Shown here: one piece after another, positions 1 through 5,734 of the stretch
Layout of the letters: each line of letters starts with the position of its first letter
Numbering within the stretch: position 1 is the first letter of the stretch
Origin: Euryarchaeota archaeon UBA346
GTDB lineage: Archaea > Thermoplasmatota > E2 > DHVEG-1
Assembly (NCBI GenBank): GCA_002496355.1
Contig: DAJP01000007.1
Location: 14,620-20,928 of the forward strand
Reading direction: 5' to 3'
Length of the DNA: 6,309 nucleotides
Translations under genes and position numbers: made by a program
The notes under the pieces: model-generated
Seen by the model: only the letters and a program-made list of their open reading frames with translations
Told to the model about the DNA's origin: nothing
The model's database searches: none

Positions 1-20
1 AAAAAAAAAAGAAAAAAAAA
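1..20 (-). terminator. Poly-T terminator after the C25 peptidase gene
   Basis: On the minus strand, five nucleotides after the tandem stop codons (30-25), the sequence reads T9-C-T10. No hairpin precedes it. Archaeal RNA polymerase terminates at such T-tracts, so this is the probable 3' end of the transcript. The tract reaches the window edge and may continue. Confidence 0.75.
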
Positions 21-27
21 GCGGTTA

Positions 28-2520
28 TTATGAGTACCCGCCCATCTGCAGGCTTGGGTCACCAAGAAGCTCCCATTGCTGCACGGTCTTCTGATCGATC
101 CCATCCCAACCATGGTCGACCCGCCAGTAACTGTACTCCCAGGTCTTGAAATTCGAGATATAACCGGTGATCGCCTGGATATAGGCCATCCCAAGGACGG
201 TCTGGTTCTCCTGCCCATACTGCCGGTAGAACTCGGTGTTGAGCCACCCGTCACCAGGACCGATCGTGCACACGTCCCCTTCTGAGCCCCAACCATACCC
301 GGTGTTCCCCATGGTCGCAATAGAACCGGTATGAGGCATTTTCATCATGTACCATCCCCAGCATTCTGGCAGAGGCGTCCCATACACATACATATGCATC
401 GGTAGCCATCGGTCCAAAAACCCAGGGATCATCGAGACGCTAAACATGCTGTTATGACAGCCACCAACGTTGGTCACCGGGAGTTTATCTGTGTTGGTCA
501 GCTTCCGCATGGGAAGAACCGGGATATGGATGAACGGGAAGTACACTCCCACCTGCATTACGAGCAGTCCAGGGACTTGCCCGTACCGTCGGTTCCCAGG
601 GATGCCTGGGTAATGATCACCCCACCATCCCGGGCTGCCATGGCCGGAGAAATACGCAAAACCGTATCCCTTGGAAAACTCATTGATGACATCCATCTGG
701 TCGAACCATTTCCCATTCGAGGTGAACACGCTGTTATTCTCAAACTCATCAGGCATATAGGTCAGTGCCCCGCCACGTCCATGCAGGGTTTTCTCACCAA
801 CCACCCATTCCCCTTCAAAGTAATTCTCCATATGATCCCGTGTCGCATTAAAAACGGTGACCCCGTCAGCGTTTTCTATCCACAGGTCCAAGTTCGTGAG
901 ATTCCCATATGGCCGGGGATCATAGCATTTCCCCCGTATCGTGAGGACACCGTCGACATAGGACATGTCTGCCCAATGATACAGATCATTACAATAGGCT
1001 TCCCCATCATTCGGAACATAGGTGAAATCCGTGTTCCCAAGGGTATTGTTGTTGGACACGGTGACGATCTCAGCGATCGGAGGCGCGGGGTATCCGTCCG
1101 CCAGCGCAGGATTCAGATTGTCATCATGATTGAACGTGATATTGGATACGGCAGTCTTGTCAAGGGTAACGTGGATCTCATCGGTCGGACCTACGATAAC
1201 TGAATTGGAGCACTCAGCAAAGATGGTGTACTGCCCGTTCGGCAGACCAGTCGTATTCCATTGGATGTTCCAGTCCTCCTGATCAAGGAAACCGTCTCCG
1301 CTGATCACGATGATATCGTTAAACCAGCTGGGGTCCGCTGGCGCTTTCTCATAGTTGATGATCTTATCGACCACTGTTTTTGCCTCACGGGTGCTTCGAC
1401 AGGCAAGCCGCCCGTAAGCGACATCAGGATACAAATCCAGTTCATCACGCAGCTCACCAGACCATTCTGCAAACACATTGTTCCCATTGGAATCCCAATC
1501 ATCGAACACACCACCCTCCTTGTAGATGTCCGCGTAATACAGGTCACTGATGTATCCAGGTTCACCGCTGGTGAAGTTATAGGACTCATCACCATCCCAT
1601 TGGAAATTCGAATATCGGATAGGTAGATACCATGATTTCGAACCCTCGTTGACGTTATCTTGTGCTTTTGCGATGATATTGGATTTCAACCCTCCAAAGA
1701 GGAGCACAGAGGTCACTCCCCATGTCTCCAGTGCATATCTTATGAAATATTTTATCTGCTCAGGTTTATCCCTGCCGGTGTACTCATCATAAATGTCCTC
1801 GGTTGTTTTCATGGTCGTCTGCACACCCCTGCTGTTCTTATGGTCTACCAGTCGTTGAACCTCTGATGAAAACTTCTCCGGGGTGATGATTACCAGATCA
1901 TAGGTGCTCTCCGCTGGGAACACTTCCTTCGTTGGTTCTTGATACTGAATGAGGAGCGAAAATCCTTCTGCAACCACCAATTCACCAGTTACTGGTGCAT
2001 AGCGCACGGGGAACAGATTCACGGTCAACAGGGTCACATGCTTTCCATTGGCGTTCAGGCCACTCCCGATATGATAGCCCGCCCATGCATCAGGATACAG
2101 AGTATCACTCGAGTATACCTTACTATCTTTCTCAGAGTGTACAACCGTCTGCGTCTCCTGCGAATAAGAGACAGGTGCTGGTGCTGGTCTGATTTCTTTA
2201 GTTATCGTCTGATGCTGGGCACTCATCGGTTGAACATCCACAAAAACATCGGTGACACCGAAGGGAAGTTCATAGCGCTGTATGATTCGAGGCATCATCG
2301 GCTGCCCGGGATTCAACAGATACGATTCTTGATCACCAAGATGGACCAGAAGATAGTTATTTTCGCTTTCAGTCACCTGTATCGATGAGACATCCACTGA
2401 AATCGTCTCAGTTCTTGTCTGCATCGAAGATATCCCGGTTTTTTGTACATTTGTCGCGACTGTTCCAAACCCGCTTACAATAAAAATTCCTACAATGAGG
2501 ATACTTAACCATTTTTTCAT
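28..2520 (-). CDS. Secreted gingipain-like cysteine peptidase (family C25) with Ig-like insertion
   Basis: This 830-residue protein is a probable extracellular endopeptidase of clan CD, family C25. A signal peptide covers about residues 1-22 (MKKW, hydrophobic core, cut near TVA/TN). Residues about 40-200 resemble the C25 propeptide (for example YLLNPGQPMMPRI). The catalytic domain starts near YDLVIITPEKF (207-217). The catalytic dyad is visible: His627 in SGHGSPG and Cys688 in GGCHNSMF. The C-terminal WELLGDPSLQMGG (816-828) is typical of the end of a C25 catalytic domain. The stretch about 412-568 is extra: two Ig-like segments (around WNTTGLPNGQYTIF and GVLTIRGKCYDP) sit between the strand NDIIVISGDGF and EGEWVVGEKTL. 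The protein stops right after the catalytic domain, with no membrane anchor or sorting tail, so it is probably released. ATG at 2520 is supported by the signal peptide and upstream TATA box; the stop is a tandem TAA TAA. Family call is sure; substrate preference (gingipains cut after Arg or Lys) is not read from sequence. Confidence 0.93.
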   Translation of the reverse strand: MKKWLSILIVGIFIVSGFGTVATNVQKTGISSMQTRTETISVDVSSIQVTESENNYLLVHLGDQESYLLNPGQPMMPRIIQRYELPFGVTDVFVDVQPMSAQHQTITKEIRPAPAPVSYSQETQTVVHSEKDSKVYSSDTLYPDAWAGYHIGSGLNANGKHVTLLTVNLFPVRYAPVTGELVVAEGFSLLIQYQEPTKEVFPAESTYDLVIITPEKFSSEVQRLVDHKNSRGVQTTMKTTEDIYDEYTGRDKPEQIKYFIRYALETWGVTSVLLFGGLKSNIIAKAQDNVNEGSKSWYLPIRYSNFQWDGDESYNFTSGEPGYISDLYYADIYKEGGVFDDWDSNGNNVFAEWSGELRDELDLYPDVAYGRLACRSTREAKTVVDKIINYEKAPADPSWFNDIIVISGDGFLDQEDWNIQWNTTGLPNGQYTIFAECSNSVIVGPTDEIHVTLDKTAVSNITFNHDDNLNPALADGYPAPPIAEIVTVSNNNTLGNTDFTYVPNDGEAYCNDLYHWADMSYVDGVLTIRGKCYDPRPYGNLTNLDLWIENADGVTVFNATRDHMENYFEGEWVVGEKTLHGRGGALTYMPDEFENNSVFTSNGKWFDQMDVINEFSKGYGFAYFSGHGSPGWWGDHYPGIPGNRRYGQVPGLLVMQVGVYFPFIHIPVLPMRKLTNTDKLPVTNVGGCHNSMFSVSMIPGFLDRWLPMHMYVYGTPLPECWGWYMMKMPHTGSIATMGNTGYGWGSEGDVCTIGPGDGWLNTEFYRQYGQENQTVLGMAYIQAITGYISNFKTWEYSYWRVDHGWDGIDQKTVQQWELLGDPSLQMGGYS

Positions 2521-2522
2521 AA

Positions 2523-2537
2523 CCTACGCCCCTTTTC
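2523..2537 (-). promoter_or_regulatory. Weak ribosome binding site of the C25 peptidase gene
   Basis: Upstream of the ATG the minus strand reads GGAAAAGGGGCGTAGGTT-ATG. AAGGGG, eight nucleotides before the ATG, is the likelier Shine-Dalgarno element; TAGGT is too close to the start. The AAAAGGGG octamer recurs before the other peptidase gene. Confidence 0.45.
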
Positions 2538-2563
2538 CAATGACACTATTATTATATAATTAG

Positions 2564-2572
2564 TATATAAAA
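2564..2572 (-). promoter_or_regulatory. TATA box of the C25 peptidase gene
   Basis: The minus strand reads TTTTATATA here, a good archaeal TATA box, 43 nt upstream of the ATG at 2520. A start site about 25 nt downstream would lie near 2541-2545 and give a leader of about 20-25 nt. A second AT-rich element (ATTATATAAT, 2551-2560) is too close to the ATG to be favoured, but could act for a nearly leaderless transcript. Confidence 0.6.
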
Positions 2573-2586
2573 CATTGTTCTTTGGT

Positions 2587-2635
2587 GTGCATTCTCTTCG
2601 CCTATTCAATGAGGACGAAATCGACTGGAATGCAC
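2587..2635. repeat. Nested inverted repeat in the intergenic region between the peptidase genes
   Basis: An outer perfect 8-bp inverted repeat, GTGCATTC (2587-2594) and GAATGCAC (2628-2635), encloses an inner one, TTCGCCT (2597-2603) and AGG-A-CGAA (2612-2619). The inner stem has 7 pairs with a single bulged A and an 8-nt loop. It lies just upstream of the C25 TATA box and beyond the poly-T tract of the C1A peptidase gene. It could be an operator, a folded RNA element or chance; no function is assigned. Confidence 0.5.
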
Positions 2636-2662
2636 CCTATGTCTCTTCAGAGATCAGAGGAG

Positions 2663-2678
2663 AAAAAAAAGAAAAAAA
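2663..2678 (-). terminator. Poly-T terminator after the C1A peptidase gene
   Basis: The minus strand reads CCC-T7-C-T8, starting 15 nt after the TAA stop (2696-2694), with no stable hairpin before it. This fits an archaeal intrinsic terminator. It has the same two-block layout with one C as the tract at the end of the C25 peptidase gene. Confidence 0.75.
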
Positions 2679-2693
2679 GGGACTGATGAATGA

Positions 2694-4571
2694 TTAGGTC
2701 ATCAGCTGGATGAGATGATGGAACGCAGGGAACCTCTCCAACAGACTGCTCAGGAGTGAGAAGAGCTGAGATCTCAAGGAAAACAGTTCCACCGGGGTTT
2801 TCATATACACAGAGATGGTCTGAAAATCACTCGGGTCATGGGTATTGACGATCTTGATGGTCCCATTAAACTCGTTTTTATCTGAAGGAGCCACCACTTG
2901 AACAAGCACGGTGATTGTTCCAGCCTCTGGCGTAAGGTCTTCACCATTTACTGGTGTGAACGTCCACTCGCCCCAGTCAGGCCATTCGCTGATCACCCAA
3001 TCAAGTTCCGAGGATGCTTCTCCAACATTCTGCACCGTGAAGTTCCCCAGGACTGTCGCACCCGGTTTTACCTTAGCCCAGCTCAAACTACCTTCACATT
3101 GTAGATCAGGCACCAAAGGTGGTATCCAATCTCCTGAAGTGAATCCCTTTATGCAGAAGTTCGCGGTATGATCCCAGGATGGGTCACTAAATGCATAATC
3201 ATACAGATCAACCCAGTTCGCTCCATCCCAATAGTAACTCTCATCTTCATGGGCAATCGATTCCACGATCGTCCCCCGATCCTGTCCACCTAGAAGCACT
3301 GCAACTTCGGAAGTTCGATCAATAGCTTGTCCACCTGAAAAGACTTTCACATAGACATAGAAGAAATCACCAGCGGGGAATCCAACAGGATCCTCAAGGG
3401 TGATCGTATGATAACCATGATAGGCGATTGTTCCTGATGTACTGGCACGTTCATCTAACAGGACACCACCTTCAAAACGGTCATACACCTTTACCTGATA
3501 CTGCACTGAGTCATCCGTGGTATAAAAACTGACCGCTTGCAGCGTCTCATTACCGTTTACGACAAACTCGTTGAACGCTTCAGATATATCGGTTAGGGTA
3601 TCCCGCCACCCATGATAATCATAGAAATGCGTTATGTCATACGGTGTGAGTTGCACATCCTTGAAAGATACTGCCCCCATCTCTGGGTGTTGACCGCACC
3701 ATTTATCATAATAGGAGATCCAGAAGTACCCGCCCTGTGGTCCCCATCCGGAGCCCCAGCTGTTCTTACAGAGCCATGCACCTGGCTGCGGAGCAGGAGT
3801 AATCTTGGTATCATCCCAGCCGACCAACGCGACCGCATGGTTTGGATCCGTTGAGGATGATGATGGTTGATAGAAACCATAGTAACTACCATAATTGTGC
3901 AGATATTGCGATTCGTAATCAAGACAGGTTCCCATCACACCTTGGGTCATAAGAATCTCTTTGATGGTATTGATGTTACTGAGGTCCGATCCTGCGACGA
4001 ACCATTCAATGTCATTAGGATAAAAGAATTCATATGAACTATCGTAACGAGCTGGTGCTGATGAATACCAATTATCATCATATTCTGTTTCGTCATTTGC
4101 AGCTGCACAATAGACTGCCCCTTCCCCGCGGGTGATGTACGCAGAGGCGATGAGGTAATCCCCCCCATTATGAACCTGAAGACCACTCCCTGGAAAATCA
4201 TCGTTGTTAAAGACATTAAATCCGTTCCACCAGTCAAGATGGTATTCCGCGAGATTCGGCTCTTCAGAATGCCCGGTTTCATTCCAGCTCCCGGTCATGA
4301 GCAGGTTTCCCTCTAGCGCGGCCATCGTCCCATGGGTCCAGCAAGTACCTCCGGACTGTGATTTCACAGAGGTGACATAATTCATCCCAGCAACGTCTCT
4401 GAGGTCAAAAGAGCTGGGTGGATCAAAGGAAGGCATGGGGGTCTGGTTTAGCGCATCGATTGTGGGCTCAGGTGTGTTTGTTTGATTTGGAATAGCACTA
4501 GCTGGTGCGATGACAAGAAGAGCAGTCACCGTTAAAATACATAACATCAACAATTTATTCTCTTTAAACAT
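2694..4571 (-). CDS. Secreted papain-family (C1A) peptidase with lectin-like and Ig-like domains
   Basis: This 625-residue protein is a probable extracellular cysteine endopeptidase. The signal peptide spans 1-26 (cut at ASA/IP). A short 28-residue pro-stretch follows, with no recognisable I29-type inhibitor propeptide. The papain fold (about 54-305) shows oxyanion Gln72 and nucleophile Cys77 in SQSGGTCWTHG, His245 in NHAVALVGWDD, and Asn270 in KNSWGSGWG. Residues about 310-477 match the lectin-like domain that follows many prokaryotic C1A peptidases (YDYHGW, LQAVSFYTTDD, YHTITLEDPVGFPAGDFF, NFCIKGFT). Residues about 488-592 form an Ig/BACON-like beta-sandwich (PDLQCEGSLSWAKVKPGATV). The tail, about 595-625, holds LLERFPAFHHLIQ and no membrane helix. 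The Gln-to-Cys spacing is one residue shorter than in papain and WTH replaces the common WAF. ATG at 4571 is fixed by the signal peptide. The gene has its own TATA promoter and poly-T terminator. Confidence 0.93.
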   Translation of the reverse strand: MFKENKLLMLCILTVTALLVIAPASAIPNQTNTPEPTIDALNQTPMPSFDPPSSFDLRDVAGMNYVTSVKSQSGGTCWTHGTMAALEGNLLMTGSWNETGHSEEPNLAEYHLDWWNGFNVFNNDDFPGSGLQVHNGGDYLIASAYITRGEGAVYCAAANDETEYDDNWYSSAPARYDSSYEFFYPNDIEWFVAGSDLSNINTIKEILMTQGVMGTCLDYESQYLHNYGSYYGFYQPSSSSTDPNHAVALVGWDDTKITPAPQPGAWLCKNSWGSGWGPQGGYFWISYYDKWCGQHPEMGAVSFKDVQLTPYDITHFYDYHGWRDTLTDISEAFNEFVVNGNETLQAVSFYTTDDSVQYQVKVYDRFEGGVLLDERASTSGTIAYHGYHTITLEDPVGFPAGDFFYVYVKVFSGGQAIDRTSEVAVLLGGQDRGTIVESIAHEDESYYWDGANWVDLYDYAFSDPSWDHTANFCIKGFTSGDWIPPLVPDLQCEGSLSWAKVKPGATVLGNFTVQNVGEASSELDWVISEWPDWGEWTFTPVNGEDLTPEAGTITVLVQVVAPSDKNEFNGTIKIVNTHDPSDFQTISVYMKTPVELFSLRSQLFSLLSSLLERFPAFHHLIQLMT

Positions 4572-4575
4572 AGTT

Positions 4576-4586
4576 TTCCCCTTTTT
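4576..4586 (-). promoter_or_regulatory. Weak ribosome binding site of the C1A peptidase gene
   Basis: The minus strand reads AAAAAGGGGAAAACT-ATG, placing GGGG six nucleotides from the start codon. It is a poor match to GGAGGT, but the spacing is right and the AAAAGGGG core is shared with the C25 peptidase leader. Confidence 0.45.
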
Positions 4587-4593
4587 TTCTAAC

Positions 4594-4606
4594 TATCCTA
4601 CGGATA
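4594..4606. promoter_or_regulatory. Short palindrome at the predicted start site of the C1A peptidase gene
   Basis: TATCC-TAC-GGATA is a perfect 5-bp inverted repeat with a 3-nt centre. It covers the predicted transcription start about 25 nt downstream of the TATA box. The position would suit a repressor operator, but the element is short and may be chance. Confidence 0.3.
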
Positions 4607-4620
4607 ACAATGCTCGCTTT

Positions 4621-4630
4621 CTATATAAAT
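4621..4630 (-). promoter_or_regulatory. TATA box of the C1A peptidase gene
   Basis: The minus strand reads ATTTATATAG, 49 nt upstream of the ATG at 4571, in a 140-nt intergenic region. A start site about 25 nt downstream falls near 4600, leaving a leader of roughly 25-30 nt. Confidence 0.6.
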
Positions 4631-4711
4631 ATTTGTTATAAAATGATGGATATTGTGGTGACTCGTTATTCGGAGGAGCACCATATCAATATATCATGTT
4701 TGTATCTCTTG

Positions 4712-5200
4712 TTATCTTGGTTGTTTTTTCCGCAGTGCTGCTTCACGATAGAACAGGACACTACCGATGAGGCAGAGCGCTCCAACGACCGCGAGCTCGA
4801 CGGGGATCGGGATGCGGTTTGAGATCATCACTGGTGCGTTATACGCTACTGCTTCCGCATAGATTGTTGCATCGGTTTGGCCGCGTTCAACGACAAAGAA
4901 CAATGGTTTGCTTTGCCCTGGTTCCAATACCAGGATCCAGGGGAAACCGGGATCGTTAACGATCCAATCATCTGGGATGTCTTGCAACTGCACTTGGATA
5001 AGGAACGCAGTAGCATCCCCGATGTTTTTCACATCTGCTCGTACGACAAAGACATCGCCAGGGTTAGCATGCTCCCATTGTGTATCTATACTGAGGAACA
5101 GATGGGTCTGTGGGATGGGGTCTGCCCCGGCGAGGGGGACGATGATGGCGAAGAGCAGCAGCATACAGAGGAGCAACGCTCCTTTCTTTGTTTGTTTCAT
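4712..5200 (-). CDS. Small exported protein with one Ig-like domain and a C-terminal membrane anchor; candidate archaeosortase substrate
   Basis: I do not recognise a named family for this 162-residue protein. A signal peptide covers 1-26 (MKQTKKG, hydrophobic core, cut near LAGA/DP). There is no lipobox cysteine. Residues about 33-121 look like a single NEW3/CARDB-type beta-sandwich (ANPGDVFVVRADVKNIGDAT, then LEPGQSKPLFFVVERG). A membrane helix follows (about 133-150), preceded by IPIPVE (130-135) and followed by the basic tail REAALRKKQPR. The order of short motif, helix and basic cluster matches the layout of archaeosortase/exosortase sorting signals, though IPIPVE is not a named motif (PGF-CTERM, PEF-CTERM, VPXXXP-CTERM). 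The start codon is fixed by a perfect Shine-Dalgarno and the signal peptide. The gene sits 15 nt after the archaeosortase gene, so co-translation and a substrate or partner role are likely. A plain membrane-anchored surface protein is the alternative. Confidence 0.85.
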   Translation of the reverse strand: MKQTKKGALLLCMLLLFAIIVPLAGADPIPQTHLFLSIDTQWEHANPGDVFVVRADVKNIGDATAFLIQVQLQDIPDDWIVNDPGFPWILVLEPGQSKPLFFVVERGQTDATIYAEAVAYNAPVMISNRIPIPVELAVVGALCLIGSVLFYREAALRKKQPR

Positions 5201-5210
5201 ATTTTTTTTT

Positions 5211-5217
5211 ACCTCCT
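5211..5217 (-). promoter_or_regulatory. Strong Shine-Dalgarno overlapping the archaeosortase stop codon
   Basis: The minus strand reads TAGGAGGT followed by nine A and one T, then ATG at 5200. AGGAGGT is a perfect Shine-Dalgarno and its first bases are part of the TAG stop of the upstream gene (5218-5216). It sets the start of the 162-residue protein and indicates strong, coupled translation. It is much stronger than the sites before either peptidase gene. Confidence 0.85.
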
Positions 5218-5734
5218 ATTCTTCTTTCGGGAAATTTCTCGTGAGTTTTAACCAGAGGATGAAACAGACCAGGACCCAGAAGAAAATCAAGACCTGGCCA
5301 AACGTCGCATGAAAAAACTCAGAGGCATCCACGGAGATTTGAAAACCAACGATGATGCCGGTCAGAATGCGGAGAGAGTTCCCTAGAAACAGGATCGGCA
5401 GGAACAGCAGGGCGAATAATCGATTATACGCGCTGAAATATGGGACCACCGCTATCCCAACAAGAAACATCATATACACAAGTAGTCCGCTGCATTCCGA
5501 GGAGAGTTCGTAGATGCGGTCTGCCTGGGAAAACGACACGACGACGTATCGTTCGAGGGAGATAGCAGGGATACCCATGGTGTTGAGCACCTGAGCATTT
5601 ACCTGAGCAGTCATCTCCGGCAGCGGTGCATAGCCAGGGAATGCCAGGATGATATAGCCTAGACAGATGAGCAGGATGCTTGCTCGAATCGTGATATCTA
5701 ACGTGTGCCCCATTTTGTTGTTCTTAACGTACAT
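5216..5734 (-). CDS. Small archaeosortase/exosortase-family transpeptidase (XrtG-like)
   Basis: This is a multi-pass membrane protein of the exosortase/archaeosortase superfamily, whose members recognise C-terminal sorting helices outside the membrane. From the ATG at 5734 it has 172 residues with about four membrane helices (roughly 18-38, 81-100, 105-130 and 146-164). The conserved catalytic residues are present: Cys81 in SSECSGLLVY, Arg122 in GNSLRILTG, and His142 in FFHATFGQV. The family's third residue is His or Arg. It is much smaller than typical exosortases and ArtA, and near the size I recall for Firmicutes XrtG, which also sits beside a GT2 glycosyltransferase. The frame is open further up to a TTG at 5776, but that lies deeper within the upstream gene. 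ATG 5734 overlaps the glycosyltransferase by 37 nt, and ATG 5713 is a second option. Family call is firm; the subfamily is inferred. Confidence 0.85.
   Translation of the reverse strand: MYVKNNKMGHTLDITIRASILLICLGYIILAFPGYAPLPEMTAQVNAQVLNTMGIPAISLERYVVVSFSQADRIYELSSECSGLLVYMMFLVGIAVVPYFSAYNRLFALLFLPILFLGNSLRILTGIIVGFQISVDASEFFHATFGQVLIFFWVLVCFILWLKLTRNFPKEE

Noticed and set aside
1..20. Poly-A start of the window read as a mRNA tail, cloning or assembly artefact
   Set aside because: Read on the minus strand it is a T-tract directly after tandem stop codons, and a similar tract follows the other peptidase gene. A terminator explains both.
454..1203. A 249-codon open frame on the plus strand
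   Set aside because: It lies wholly antisense to the C25 catalytic region. Its translation has no family resemblance, no signal or domain, and it lacks a ribosome binding site. Long antisense frames are common opposite such GC-balanced genes.
2552..2558. Short AT palindrome TTATATAA read as an operator
   Set aside because: It is part of a very AT-rich promoter region where such palindromes arise easily. The wider ACTA...TAGT match (2545-2564) has mismatched pairs inside.
2694..4571. C1A peptidase as a target of the neighbouring archaeosortase
   Set aside because: Its C-terminus has no membrane helix and no terminal basic cluster, so it lacks the expected sorting-signal layout.
2523..4602. 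Hexamer CCTACG shared by both peptidase leaders
   Set aside because: Six bases at different distances from the start codon (immediately before it in one, about 26 nt upstream in the other) is compatible with chance.
4610..5312. Several plus-strand open frames over the small exported protein and the archaeosortase start region
   Set aside because: They are shadows of minus-strand genes with clear signal peptides, helices and ribosome binding sites. Their own translations look unstructured and unrelated to known families.
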